A stretch of 45,356 nucleotides of DNA from Paenibacillus camerounensis. GTDB taxonomy: Bacteria; Bacillota; Bacilli; Paenibacillales; Paenibacillaceae. Positions 16,675-25,642 of the stretch are shown here, piece by piece (the stretch's first letter is position 1; every line of letters starts with the position of its first letter). The position numbers were made by a program, and so were the translations under genes. A model generated the notes under the pieces. That model had not been told where the DNA came from. It was given only the letters and a program-made list of their open reading frames with translations, and ran no database searches. The DNA is taken from contig NZ_CCDG010000014.1 in the NCBI RefSeq assembly GCF_000723885.1, positions 1-45,356 on the forward strand. The letters are read 5' to 3'.

Positions 16675-18996
16675 TTATTTCAATGTAATGGTGAAGGAGA
16701 CAGACTTATCTCCCGCAGCCACATTCACAGTAGTTTCATCTGCCTGTTCAGCACCTTCTACGGATGCGATGGCACCCAGGTCCTTCACAGCCAGCGAGAA
16801 CGCTTTGCCGTTGCCTTCAGCCGTTACAGTTACCTTGCTGCCCTGGCGCTCAGCCTTCACAGTCAGCTCAGGCGCACCCTTGATGTCGCGGACAACCGCA
16901 GTTGTAGCAGCGCCGTCTTCCAGCGAGTACAGGCCGAACTTCACGCCGTCGGCAAAATCATAATCCGGACGGGTATCTTCACTGCCTGTAGCAAGCAGCG
17001 AGTTCTGGCGGACGAACAGCGGCAGGCTGAAGAAGTCGTGCTTCTCTTTGCGCCATGCTCCGCCTGTTACGGTCTCGCCGCTCAGCAGGTGCGTCCAGCG
17101 GCCGGCCGGCAGATAGTATTTCACTTCGCCGTTCTCCTGGAAGATCGGAGCAACCAGCAGCTTGTCGCCCAGCATGTACTGGCGGTCCAGCACTTCACAG
17201 GTCGGATCCTCAGGGAACTCCATCACCATGGCCCGCATCGAAGCCCAGCCCTGCTCATGCGCCTGTCCGGCAACATCATACAGGTAAGGCATCAGGCTGC
17301 ATTTGAGCTTGGTGAAGAACCGGGTAACATCAACCGCTTCGTCATCGTACGCCCAAGGCACACGGTACGAGGTGCTGCCGTGCAGACGGCTGTGGCTGGA
17401 GAGCAGGCCGAAGGCCAGCCAGCGTTTGAACACATGCGCCGGAGCCGTATTCTCGAAGCCGCCGATATCATGGCTCCAGAAGCCGAAGCCGGACAGACCG
17501 AGCGACAGGCCGCCGCGCAGGCTTTCTGCCATCGACTCGTAGTCTGCATAGCAATCGCCGCCCCAGTGAACCGGGAACATCTGCCCGCCGGCTGTAGCCG
17601 AACGTGCAAACACTGCTGCTTCATTTTTGCCAAGCTTCTCTTCCAGTACGTCGAATACAACCTTGTTGTACATTTGGGTGTAATAGTTGTGCATCTTCTG
17701 CGGATCAGAGCCGTCGAAGTACACAACATCCGTAGGGATGCGCTCGCCGAAATCTGTTTTGAAGCTGTCCACGCCCATGTCCACCAGGTCACGCAGGTAA
17801 CCGGCATACCATTCGCAGGCTGCAGGGTTCGTGAAGTCTACAAGACCCATTCCCGCTTGCCACAGGTCCGTCTGGTACACGTCGCCGTTCGCTTTTTTGA
17901 TCAGATAGCCGTTCTTCTTGCCTTCTTCAAACAACGGGGAACGCTGTCCGATATAGGAGTTAATCCATACGCAGATCTTCAGGCCTTTCTCCTTCAGGCG
18001 TTTCAGCATGCCTACAGGGTCCGGGAATACGCGCGGGTCCCACTGGAAATCAGTCCACTGGTATTCACGCATCCAGAAGCAGTCAAAGTGGAACACATGC
18101 AGCGGCAGATCACGCTCTGCCATACCTTCTACGAAGGAGTTAACAGTAGCTTCATCGTAGTCAGTGGTGAATGAAGTCGTCAGCCACAGGCCGAAGGTCC
18201 ACGCCGGCGGAAGCGCAGGCTTACCGGTCAGGGAAGTATATTTGCTGATAACCTCTTTGATCGAAGGTCCTTCGATTACGAAATATTCAAGGCTCTCGCC
18301 AGCTACGCTGAACTGGGCTTTCTTTACTTTTTCCGAAGCGATTTCATACGAAACGAGTTCCGGGTGATTAACGAATACGCCGTAGCCTTTGCTGGTTACA
18401 TAGAACGGAATGTTCTTGTAAGCCTGCTCGGAGCTGGTGCCGCCGTCTTTGTTCCAGAGGTCAACAACTTGTCCGTTCTTCACAAAAGGAGTGAAGCGCT
18501 CGCCCAGCCCGTATACATATTCGCCTACGCCGATATCCAGCTCTTCACGCATGAACGTGTTGCCGTCCTGATCGGTGATGTAAGCCATGGATTTGAAACC
18601 GCTGCCGGTAATGCGCTCTTCACCGCGGTAGAAGTCTACGGACCAATGTGTGCCTTTGTTGATGACAACACGGAGTCCGCCGCTTACCAGCACGGTTTGT
18701 GCTTCGGTTTCTTCGATTTGTACATGATCGCCGGTACCCTTGGTCAGCTCAAAAGCCGGTCCGCGGTCAATAACGCCGTCATTGTGAATGATCTTCACGC
18801 CTACCACGCCGGGAAGCGGGGAATGGAATTTAACAGTAAGGAGCGTGGAGTTCAGTGTTGCTGCACGTCCTGTAATTGGAGTTGTTTGTGTAATTGCAGT
18901 CAGACCCTCAGCAGTTTTTTCCACTGCATAGTTCTGCACTGCGCCGTTGATATTGATTCCTTCACGAACCAGCCAAAGGCCATCTGTAAATTTCAT
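16675..18996 (-). CDS. yicI: GH31 alpha-xylosidase, YicI type
   Basis: A 773-aa cytoplasmic enzyme that removes alpha-xylose from the non-reducing end of oligosaccharides such as isoprimeverose from xyloglucan. The catalytic nucleophile is Asp415 in SFKTDFGERIPTD and the acid/base is Asp481 in PVHWGGDCYAD. Both fall within one residue of the E. coli YicI positions (416 and 482), and KTDFGERIP is characteristic of the YicI subgroup. The ATG at 18996 is chosen for AAGGGTGG upstream; a GTG 15 nt earlier overlaps that site. An AraC regulator is divergent and probably controls it. Confidence 0.95.
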   Translation of the reverse strand: MKFTDGLWLVREGININGAVQNYAVEKTAEGLTAITQTTPITGRAATLNSTLLTVKFHSPLPGVVGVKIIHNDGVIDRGPAFELTKGTGDHVQIEETEAQTVLVSGGLRVVINKGTHWSVDFYRGEERITGSGFKSMAYITDQDGNTFMREELDIGVGEYVYGLGERFTPFVKNGQVVDLWNKDGGTSSEQAYKNIPFYVTSKGYGVFVNHPELVSYEIASEKVKKAQFSVAGESLEYFVIEGPSIKEVISKYTSLTGKPALPPAWTFGLWLTTSFTTDYDEATVNSFVEGMAERDLPLHVFHFDCFWMREYQWTDFQWDPRVFPDPVGMLKRLKEKGLKICVWINSYIGQRSPLFEEGKKNGYLIKKANGDVYQTDLWQAGMGLVDFTNPAACEWYAGYLRDLVDMGVDSFKTDFGERIPTDVVYFDGSDPQKMHNYYTQMYNKVVFDVLEEKLGKNEAAVFARSATAGGQMFPVHWGGDCYADYESMAESLRGGLSLGLSGFGFWSHDIGGFENTAPAHVFKRWLAFGLLSSHSRLHGSTSYRVPWAYDDEAVDVTRFFTKLKCSLMPYLYDVAGQAHEQGWASMRAMVMEFPEDPTCEVLDRQYMLGDKLLVAPIFQENGEVKYYLPAGRWTHLLSGETVTGGAWRKEKHDFFSLPLFVRQNSLLATGSEDTRPDYDFADGVKFGLYSLEDGAATTAVVRDIKGAPELTVKAERQGSKVTVTAEGNGKAFSLAVKDLGAIASVEGAEQADETTVNVAAGDKSVSFTITLK

Positions 18997-19036
18997 AAGT
19001 GTGCTTGCCACCCTTCAATTTGGTGTTTATAGTTGC

Positions 19037-19042
19037 ATTATA
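19037..19042 (-). promoter_or_regulatory. Candidate -10 box of the alpha-xylosidase gene
   Basis: A perfect TATAAT on the minus strand, about 40 nt upstream of the GH31 start codon in the A+T-rich divergent region. No good -35 hexamer lies at 17 bp, which would fit a promoter that needs the neighbouring AraC activator. Another TATAAT at 19067-19072 reads towards the AraC gene. Confidence 0.35.
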
Positions 19043-19124
19043 ACGATAAAAAATAAACAAAACTAATATAATATAGCTTATTTATAACACTATTTTGATG
19101 TTTATCTGCCAAGGAGGCATAATT

Positions 19125-20042
19125 ATGGACCGCACGTCCCAGCGATTGCTAAAAGAAGACCGCGTACACGGTGATGTTATGTTCCCGCTGGCCGCCTACT
19201 GGATCGAGCTTCCGGCCGGAACTCACATCCTGGATACCCACTGGCATGAGGAGGCGGAGTTTTTTATGCTGCTGGAGGGGGAAATCCTGTTCCAGGTGGA
19301 TACCGATTATTTTCCGCTCCAGGTAGGGGAAGCCGTGTTCATCGAATCCGGGGATATCCATGCCGCTCATGTCCTGAAGGAAGGCCCTTGCCGCTTCTGC
19401 GCACTTGTATTTCATCCGGATCTGCTGGCCAGCGCCCAGTACGATACCATTCAGCAGACGGTTATTCTGCCGCTTCAGGAGAAGCGCCAGAGCTTCCCGC
19501 GGCATCTTACCCCGGCTGTTCCCTGGCAGCAGGAGCTGCTGCACCAGCTCGAGCGGATGATGGACGCATATGCTAATAAAATGCCCGGATTTGAGGCCTT
19601 TATGAAAGGAACCCTGCTGATTATGCTGTCACAGATTGCCGCGCCGGACCGCTCTGTGAACCACAGCCTGTCGCCGGGTGCCGATAACGCCAAGGTTAAC
19701 AGGCTCAAAAAGGTTATCCTGTATATCCAGGAGAATTATCAGGAGCCGATCCGCACCCGTGACCTGTCTGAGCTGATTCCGATGAGCGAGGGCCAGTTCT
19801 GCCGTTTCTTCAAGGCGATGACCCGCAAGACGCCGGTGGATTATATCAACTCCTACCGCATCCGCCAGGCGGCCGCCCTGCTGCAGCAGACTGAACGCAA
19901 AATCTCCGACATCGCGCTGGAGGTCGGCTTTGATAACGTCAGCTATTTCATTAAAGTGTTCCGCAAAGCGATGAGCTGCTCGCCTTCGGAATTCCGTAAA
20001 GAGGCGGTGCAGATTGCGGGTGTGGGACAGCTGCATCCGTGA
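19125..20042 (+). CDS. AraC-family transcriptional regulator
   Basis: A 305-aa regulator starting at the ATG preceded by AAGGAGG with 7-nt spacing; the open frame extends 30 nt further up but without a ribosome site. Residues 20-110 are a cupin sensor (THWHEEAEFFMLLEGEILFQ, FIESGDIHAAHV). Residues about 195-298 are the AraC double helix-turn-helix (DLSELIPMSEGQFCRFFKAM, ALEVGFDNVSYFIKVFRK). It is divergent from the alpha-xylosidase gene, its likely target, with a xylose-containing sugar the plausible inducer. Confidence 0.92.
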   Translation: MDRTSQRLLKEDRVHGDVMFPLAAYWIELPAGTHILDTHWHEEAEFFMLLEGEILFQVDTDYFPLQVGEAVFIESGDIHAAHVLKEGPCRFCALVFHPDLLASAQYDTIQQTVILPLQEKRQSFPRHLTPAVPWQQELLHQLERMMDAYANKMPGFEAFMKGTLLIMLSQIAAPDRSVNHSLSPGADNAKVNRLKKVILYIQENYQEPIRTRDLSELIPMSEGQFCRFFKAMTRKTPVDYINSYRIRQAAALLQQTERKISDIALEVGFDNVSYFIKVFRKAMSCSPSEFRKEAVQIAGVGQLHP

Positions 20043-20132
20043 GAAAGCTGCTTACCGCTCCCCCGATACGGTTAAGTACCTGTAAGGACGGGTGTCCCCG
20101 TCCGGTAAATTTACTTACAGGAGGCAGATCCC

Positions 20133-20483
20133 ATGAATCAACATGTCACTATGCCGAGTGAAGTACAGGAATATTACAATACCATCAACCAATATCAGCC
20201 GGAGGCTTTTATCGATTTGTTCGCTGAAGAAGCCGTAGTCAGGGATAACGGGAAGCAGATTCAGGGCAAAGAAGCTATAGCGGCCTGGGGCGAAGCAGAG
20301 CTGTTCTCGGCCAAGGTCCGCTTCACCATTAATGAAATTGAGGAGTCTGGAGACAGGATTGCTGTAACGGCAGAGATGGAAGGCGAATTTAACCGGAACC
20401 GGGTTCCCGCCCCGCAGCTGTTCAGACATGACTTCAAGATTCGTAAAGGTAAAATCAGTTCGCTGGATGTTACGCTGAAATAG
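20133..20483 (+). CDS. NTF2-like (SnoaL-type) protein
   Basis: A 116-aa protein with the size and pattern of a single SnoaL/NTF2-like cone fold: N-terminal helices (VQEYYNTINQYQPEAFIDLF), AEEAVVRDNGKQIQGKEAI, then beta strands ending HDFKIRKGKISSLDVTL. Members are small enzymes or ligand-binding proteins; the role here is unknown. AGGAGG lies about 9 nt before the ATG. It is a single-gene unit with its own terminator. Confidence 0.8.
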   Translation: MNQHVTMPSEVQEYYNTINQYQPEAFIDLFAEEAVVRDNGKQIQGKEAIAAWGEAELFSAKVRFTINEIEESGDRIAVTAEMEGEFNRNRVPAPQLFRHDFKIRKGKISSLDVTLK

Positions 20484-20496
20484 AGTTTCTCCAAGG

Positions 20497-20520
20497 GGAG
20501 CCGCATGTGCGGCTCCTTTT
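20497..20520 (+). terminator. Terminator of the NTF2-like gene
   Basis: Eight-bp arms GGAGCCGC and GCGGCTCC enclose ATGT and are followed by TTTT, 14 nt past the stop codon. Confidence 0.85.
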
Positions 20521-20654
20521 GTTATTTCCGGCATCCCAAAGCTGAAGCCGTCCCCCTCCGGCCGTGTCCCCTGATATTTGCATTAGCCAGGCTGCTTTAT
20601 TAAGCTTAACGTTATTATCCATTCATCAGATGAACTATTAAGGAGGCACCTTAT

Positions 20655-21212
20655 ATGATCTGGAGCAGCACATTCAGCAGCAGCTATCAGCAGCAGCCAG
20701 GCCTCTCCGCTGCGGAGCTGGAGTCTTTCACAGCCGGCTGGCATCTGCCGCTGACGGAGAGCGAGCGGCAGGAGATTGTCAGCAGACAGCGCAATCCCTT
20801 CCCGGCAGCGCATCCGCTGCATGCACAATATACGCCGTTTGATCCCGGCTTGTGGTCCATACCGCAAATGCCGCTGCCTGCAAGCTATCTGGACTTTTTA
20901 CGTTATTCTGACGGGGGCGAGTTCGGCAACGGCGACCGGTATTTCCAGTTCTTCAGCGCCGGAGAACTGCGTGCCATGATGCTGGCTTATGAGTTTCCGG
21001 AGTATATGCCGGGAGCAGTGCCCTTTGCGATGGACGGGAGCGGCAACCATTATATCTGGGATATGCGCAGCCCTGCAGACAGCGAAGGAGAGTACCCAAT
21101 TCGGGTGTCACATTCCGGCAGTCTCGGTTATGAGGACTCTATTGTTATAGCCGGGTCATTCCTTGAGCTGTGCAGCGGAACCACTGCGGCGGACGATGAG
21201 CTTAACGGGTAG
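20655..21212 (+). CDS. SUKH (SMI1/KNR4) family protein
   Basis: A 185-aa protein with the SMI1/KNR4 signature LPASYLDFLRYSDGGEFGNG, then RYFQFFSAGEL and a terminal LGYEDSIVIAGSFLELC. In bacteria this fold often forms immunity proteins of contact-dependent toxin systems, but many members are stand-alone and unassigned. No toxin gene is visible beside it. AAGGAGG lies 8 nt upstream of the ATG. Confidence 0.8.
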   Translation: MIWSSTFSSSYQQQPGLSAAELESFTAGWHLPLTESERQEIVSRQRNPFPAAHPLHAQYTPFDPGLWSIPQMPLPASYLDFLRYSDGGEFGNGDRYFQFFSAGELRAMMLAYEFPEYMPGAVPFAMDGSGNHYIWDMRSPADSEGEYPIRVSHSGSLGYEDSIVIAGSFLELCSGTTAADDELNG

Positions 21213-21217
21213 ACGGA

Positions 21218-21295
21218 GTGGCTGGCATGCCAGCCACCGGACATGCAACAGGCCTGAAACTGCACCGGCGTTATGCCAATACAGTCTCAGGCCTG
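21218..21295. terminator. Paired hairpins between convergent genes
   Basis: A perfect 20-bp palindrome GTGGCTGGCATGCCAGCCAC (21218-21237) lies just after the SUKH stop. A second hairpin has 14-bp arms CAGGCCTGAAACTG (21249-21262) and 21282-21295 with one mismatch. No long T-run is present on either side. Placed between the convergent SUKH and methyltransferase genes, they probably end both transcripts. Confidence 0.55.
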
Positions 21296-21318
21296 ATTGT
21301 TGCTTCACACTACCGGTC

Positions 21319-23478
21319 TCAGTCTGCCGCCGCTACCTTACGGATCACAATAAAGCAGGTGCTGTCCGGTAGCAGCACCTCTATTCCGTCTTCATCCATC
21401 AGGCTAATCCGGCCGCGCAGAGCCTCGGTGTAACCCTCCTGCAAGTAGTGTCGGAACACTTCAAGCTGCGCCCGCTGGCCTAAATGCTCCCGGATAAAAG
21501 CCTCATACTGCGACGGAGTGAAGTAACCGAACTGCTCCTGGACTTCATGAACGTAAGCTTCCGCTCCCCAGGTGTACGTATACAAAAACTCCATCGCATC
21601 GTTCACCGGCATCTGTACTTCCTGCTCTGAAAGTACCCGGTACTGAATCTCCCGTCCGGCAAAATCCTCCGCATACCGCTTCAGCCACTCCAGCCCGTTC
21701 TCCTCCAGGAAGCGGATTCTGCGTTGCTGCGTCTCCGGCTCCGTCATAATCCCGTCACGGATAATGATCACTCCGCCTTCAGCCAGCACCTCAAAAGCGC
21801 TCACCAGCGCGGCAGCAACGGTCCGGTGGTTAAACTTCCGGCCATCCATCGGCACGTAAGAATACAGCTCATGCAGAATGGACGAGAAAATAACCGTGTC
21901 CACCCTGCCCGCATCCACATACTCCTTCAGATTCAGCGCATCTCCCTGCTGCACCTCCCAGCGCCGCCCTTCCCGCGCCTTGCGCTGCTGCAAAGCCTCG
22001 ATCACATTGCTGGAGATATCAATGCCGACCGGTGTAACTCCGGGCATCCGCTCTTCGATCAGATCCAGCAGCACACCGCCGCCCGGCCCGATGTCCAGCA
22101 CGGTGGTGCCGCTAATATAATCGAGAATGACGGATTTATAATCTGCAGTATCATTCATCTGGCTTAGATAGCTGTCCTCATTATGGAACCGGTCGAAGGC
22201 ATCGCGCCGCAGCTCAAACAGATCGAACAGCATCAGCACCGCCCGTTCATACAGCACCGACTTCTCGGCCTCCATGCAGAACTCAATCAGCTTCTCTGCG
22301 GCAGGCGAGAACTCGAAGTCGAAAAACACCGTATCCGGCAGATGCCCCTGCCGCCGCAGCCTGTGTATCAAATGCGGATTGCCTGGAGTAATCGCCCCCC
22401 CGGCAATATCCCTCCAGCTCAGCCCCGACAGATACTTTTCGATAATCCGCTTCTTATATACATTAATTTTCTTGGTTCCCTTGTAATCGTAATAGATGCT
22501 GTTCATCACGGCTTCAAAGCTGAGATGACCTATGCCGTTGCCGTTGCCGTTGCCGCTGTTGCCGCCACTGCTGCGGGCAGCCAGCGCCAGCACCTTCAGG
22601 AACTGCTCCAATGAAAAGGTCTGCAGTGCGGATTCTGCATACCAGAAGGTAGCCGGCTGCAGCTCTTCAAGCATTTCTGCGGGTAGCCCCTCCTGCTCCA
22701 GACGGCTCCATTCCGCTGCAAAATCCTCCCCGCGGAGGATCGGGCCGGACCGCATGCGCCGCAGCCGCTCCTTCATCGGCAGCGGCTCAGCCGGCTCGCC
22801 GGATGTGACGGCAGCGATCAGCTCCATGATCCCGCTGCGCACATCCTGCCACAGCACCGGCGAAACGGCCCCGATAATGCAATGGTTCAGCGCAAACAGC
22901 AGCCGTTCCAGCTCATCCGCGGTCAGCAGCCCTTCCTCCATGATTACCGCCAGAGGACGGTTGACCTCCGGCGGAACCTCGCCGCGGATCTGCTGGCCGA
23001 GCAGCCCGTGCGTCTCGATCAGGCGGTGCACAATGACCAGCGTCTCCGCGTCCGGTACACCAGCCGCTCTGAGAGCAGAGACCTGCGGCCTTCCGGCGAT
23101 CTCAAACGTCTCCCCTGCAGTGTGCTGCCAGTACAGCTGGGCAGAGCCTATATTATGGGCGAAGCAGTTGATGCCCTCCTCCTGCCACCTCCGGCGCTGG
23201 TGCGGGGTCCCGCCTTTGGCCGTCTCCGACCAGACCAGCGTCTCTTCGGCCAGCTCCCTGATCCAGTAAGACAGCTGCAGGCTGTCAAGCAGCCTGAGAC
23301 TCCGTTCCACGTAATCCAGCACGGGATTCCGCTGATCCAGCTCCTGCAGCGACTCCACCCGCTCCAGGTTAACAATCGGCATCTCGGCAGACACAATAAT
23401 ATGAAGCCATGCCGGCCCGGCCGAAGGCTGCAGCCGGCCTTCGCGGTAAGCTTCTATGGCTTGCAATGATTTCAGCAT
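21319..23478 (-). CDS. Large SAM-dependent methyltransferase of unknown substrate
   Basis: A 719-aa protein. The class I methyltransferase domain lies at about 440-640: motif I VLDIGPGGG (459-467), the acidic residue Asp487 in VGIDIS that contacts the ribose, QQGDAL near 512, and VIFSSILHEL as motif IV. The first 430 residues are a mostly helical region of unknown fold, split by a Gly/Asn linker (GGNSGNGNGNG, 305-315). A C-terminal region ends in FIVIRKV. AGGAGG lies 6 nt before the ATG. It stands alone, so the substrate is not suggested by neighbours. It is far larger than ordinary small-molecule methyltransferases. Confidence 0.8.
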   Translation of the reverse strand: MLKSLQAIEAYREGRLQPSAGPAWLHIIVSAEMPIVNLERVESLQELDQRNPVLDYVERSLRLLDSLQLSYWIRELAEETLVWSETAKGGTPHQRRRWQEEGINCFAHNIGSAQLYWQHTAGETFEIAGRPQVSALRAAGVPDAETLVIVHRLIETHGLLGQQIRGEVPPEVNRPLAVIMEEGLLTADELERLLFALNHCIIGAVSPVLWQDVRSGIMELIAAVTSGEPAEPLPMKERLRRMRSGPILRGEDFAAEWSRLEQEGLPAEMLEELQPATFWYAESALQTFSLEQFLKVLALAARSSGGNSGNGNGNGIGHLSFEAVMNSIYYDYKGTKKINVYKKRIIEKYLSGLSWRDIAGGAITPGNPHLIHRLRRQGHLPDTVFFDFEFSPAAEKLIEFCMEAEKSVLYERAVLMLFDLFELRRDAFDRFHNEDSYLSQMNDTADYKSVILDYISGTTVLDIGPGGGVLLDLIEERMPGVTPVGIDISSNVIEALQQRKAREGRRWEVQQGDALNLKEYVDAGRVDTVIFSSILHELYSYVPMDGRKFNHRTVAAALVSAFEVLAEGGVIIIRDGIMTEPETQQRRIRFLEENGLEWLKRYAEDFAGREIQYRVLSEQEVQMPVNDAMEFLYTYTWGAEAYVHEVQEQFGYFTPSQYEAFIREHLGQRAQLEVFRHYLQEGYTEALRGRISLMDEDGIEVLLPDSTCFIVIRKVAAAD

Positions 23479-23599
23479 GGGAGGCCTCCTATGTAATGTA
23501 TAAGTTAGTTCTTACTATACCATAGCCCCGCTTCCCGCCGTTTGAATCAGCCGCAGCCAAAAGGTCTCACTACGTCCCTGTAACAGAACCCCTGCCGTA

Positions 23600-25519
23600 T
23601 CATCTGCCGCGCTTCCGTTTTCCTCTTCTACCCCAATAGATTCCGGCCGCTGCCAGGACAGCCACTCCTGTTATGAGCACTAGGATTACCATCAGCCTGC
23701 TGCCGCTCCCCGGCACAGATTCGGCTTCCTCTCCGGCAGGGGCCAGTGCGGGAACGGCTGATTCCTCCGGTGTGGAAGAAGGCTCAGGACTTTCTGCCGG
23801 CTGCTCCGGCTCCTGCACTGCCGCCGCCGACTTTGCATCATCAGCAGAAACTCCGATAATGGAGAAGCCCTCCTTGGTTATCGTATAAGGAACGGTTTCC
23901 CCGCTGCGGAAATGCATCCGCAGCTGCATCTCCCCGTCCTTCACCCCGCTCCAGAAATCATCCGTGAACTTGATTTCACCGGTCTTGTAATCTGGATAGA
24001 AATGCCGGATATATTCTTTATACGGCGTCCACTCATCCGGGCCGGCATTGCCGCCTGTGGTATAGACCGCTTCCAGCGTAGCCAGACTATCCCCGTTAAA
24101 CAAAACCGGCAGGGAATAGATTCCTTGCGGCCCCTGCGAGCTTCGCAGAACAGGCGTGTCATAGTGAATCAGCTTGATGGGCCAGTCAGCTCCGCCACTA
24201 AACCTCGCCGTCAGCACCGCGTTCACCCCATACTCCTCCTTGAGCAGCCTCTCCAGCAGTGCGGAGGTGAGTATTAACTGCTCTCCCTCAAGCCTGTAGT
24301 CCGTGCCCTCGATCAGTACCTTGTCACCGGACAGCAGCTCCCTGAAGGTGTTGCCGTTCATGTTCAGCTCCAGCGCGGTATCCTGCAGCGGCGAGCCTTT
24401 TCTAATGTAGACCGAATCGCTTTGCGCATTGGAGGAACGCCCCTTCCAGCCCTGCACCATCACCTGATGCAGCTCCTCATCCACCCATTTGAAGGTGCGC
24501 CTGTCGAAGTGCTGTCCGTTGTCCCAGAGCAGCAAGGGCATTTTTTTCTCCCGGGCATAGTAGCCGATGTATTCAAAAAACTTCAGAATCTCGCCATGCT
24601 GCACCGTTTCCAGTGATTTATCGAACCCCAGCAGGCCGTATTCACCGACAATAACCGGAATGCCTTTGGACGTAAAGATGTCGTAGGCAAGGTCAAAGGC
24701 CTGAATTAAATCCTGCCTGGCCGTGTCATCAAAGGTTATAGCGCCGGCTGTGTTCACACTGAACGCATAATATCCGTAGTAATGGAACGTTGCGATCAGC
24801 CGCTTGTCCTTGAGCTTACTTATGGTCTTTGACAGCTCCTGCAGCCTGGCCTCAGTCGGGGCGGCTGTCAGCGTAGAGAGTACCAGCGGACGTTTGCCGT
24901 TGTTGCCGCCGGAGCTGCGGACGATGCTGTGAAAGGAGACGTTCAGCTCATCCAGCATCGTGAAATATTCCGGCTCATCCTTGCTCCAGTCGTCGGAATA
25001 ACGCGGCTCGTTGACACTCTCGAACATCAGCGTATCCGGGTAATCCTTGAATTGCCCGGCAATCTGCGTCCAGGCGGCGTTGAATCTAGCCATTACTTCA
25101 TCATGCTCTGCCGCCATGTTCATAATCCAGTTGGAATCATGGTGGAGGTTGATCATCACATGCATTTTCGCCTCCAGCGACCAGTCAACTACCTCCTGAA
25201 TGCGCGCCATGAAGGCCGGATCAATGGCATAGTCCGGGGCATCCCCCATCCGGTGCCTCCAGGTGATCGGAAGACGGATCGTCTTGTAGCCCTCGGCAGC
25301 AAGCTGGTCTATAAAAGCCCTGGTCACAGGCGGGTTGCCCCAGGAGGTCTCAGCTCCGCTGGCTTCAAAGGTATTGCCCAGATTCCAGCCGGGACCCAGC
25401 GCTTCCACATAAGCCTGCAGCGGTATCCCGGCTTCCTTGGCCTGCGCGGGCGCAGCAGGCCAGGCTAGGGCAGCCGCCAGCAGCAGGATGATCAGGCTGA
25501 ACGGATGTTTATTTTTCAT
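23600..25519 (-). CDS. Membrane-anchored GH5 endo-beta-glucanase with X2 module
   Basis: A 639-aa exported enzyme, last in the ten-gene operon. Signal peptide about 1-27; GH5 barrel about 30-360 with acid/base Glu171 in SVNEPRY and nucleophile Glu293 in VIVGEYG. A CBM_X2/Ig-like module follows at about 366-458, then a second beta-rich region to about 555. A Pro/Glu/Ser linker (568-600) leads to a transmembrane helix (609-629) and the basic tail GRRGKRKRGR. It is therefore tethered at the cell surface and probably cuts cellulose, mixed-linkage glucan or xyloglucan into fragments for the importers encoded upstream. The ATG has AAAGG 9 nt upstream. Confidence 0.9.
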   Translation of the reverse strand: MKNKHPFSLIILLLAAALAWPAAPAQAKEAGIPLQAYVEALGPGWNLGNTFEASGAETSWGNPPVTRAFIDQLAAEGYKTIRLPITWRHRMGDAPDYAIDPAFMARIQEVVDWSLEAKMHVMINLHHDSNWIMNMAAEHDEVMARFNAAWTQIAGQFKDYPDTLMFESVNEPRYSDDWSKDEPEYFTMLDELNVSFHSIVRSSGGNNGKRPLVLSTLTAAPTEARLQELSKTISKLKDKRLIATFHYYGYYAFSVNTAGAITFDDTARQDLIQAFDLAYDIFTSKGIPVIVGEYGLLGFDKSLETVQHGEILKFFEYIGYYAREKKMPLLLWDNGQHFDRRTFKWVDEELHQVMVQGWKGRSSNAQSDSVYIRKGSPLQDTALELNMNGNTFRELLSGDKVLIEGTDYRLEGEQLILTSALLERLLKEEYGVNAVLTARFSGGADWPIKLIHYDTPVLRSSQGPQGIYSLPVLFNGDSLATLEAVYTTGGNAGPDEWTPYKEYIRHFYPDYKTGEIKFTDDFWSGVKDGEMQLRMHFRSGETVPYTITKEGFSIIGVSADDAKSAAAVQEPEQPAESPEPSSTPEESAVPALAPAGEEAESVPGSGSRLMVILVLITGVAVLAAAGIYWGRRGKRKRGR

Positions 25520-25535
25520 TGTACGCACCCTTTCC

Positions 25536-25594
25536 TGCAAGTAGAAACGGCTACACCGTCCTAAACAGGACGGTATCCGTTTCTGTATATTTCA
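25536..25594. repeat. Hairpin repeat, copy 1
   Basis: TGCAAGTAGAAACGG and CCGTTTCTG frame an inner ACCGTCC/GGACGGT hairpin, and the repeat ends TTTCAT. A close copy lies at 43833-43896. This copy is directly upstream of the GH5 ribosome site, in the 123-bp gap after the permease gene, so it could shape the leader of the GH5 mRNA or end the upstream transcript. Confidence 0.7.
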
Positions 25595-25642
25595 TAAAAA
25601 TGCCGGAGGCAGCGAAGCAGCTCTCCAGCATCTCAAAACTAA

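Noticed and set aside
17038..18174. 378-residue plus-strand frame opposite the alpha-xylosidase
   Set aside because: Shadow frame; His/Val/Leu-rich composition is typical of antisense translation.
20655..21212. SUKH protein as immunity partner of a polymorphic toxin
   Set aside because: No toxin, secretion or repeat cassette lies next to it; the convergent gene is a methyltransferase.
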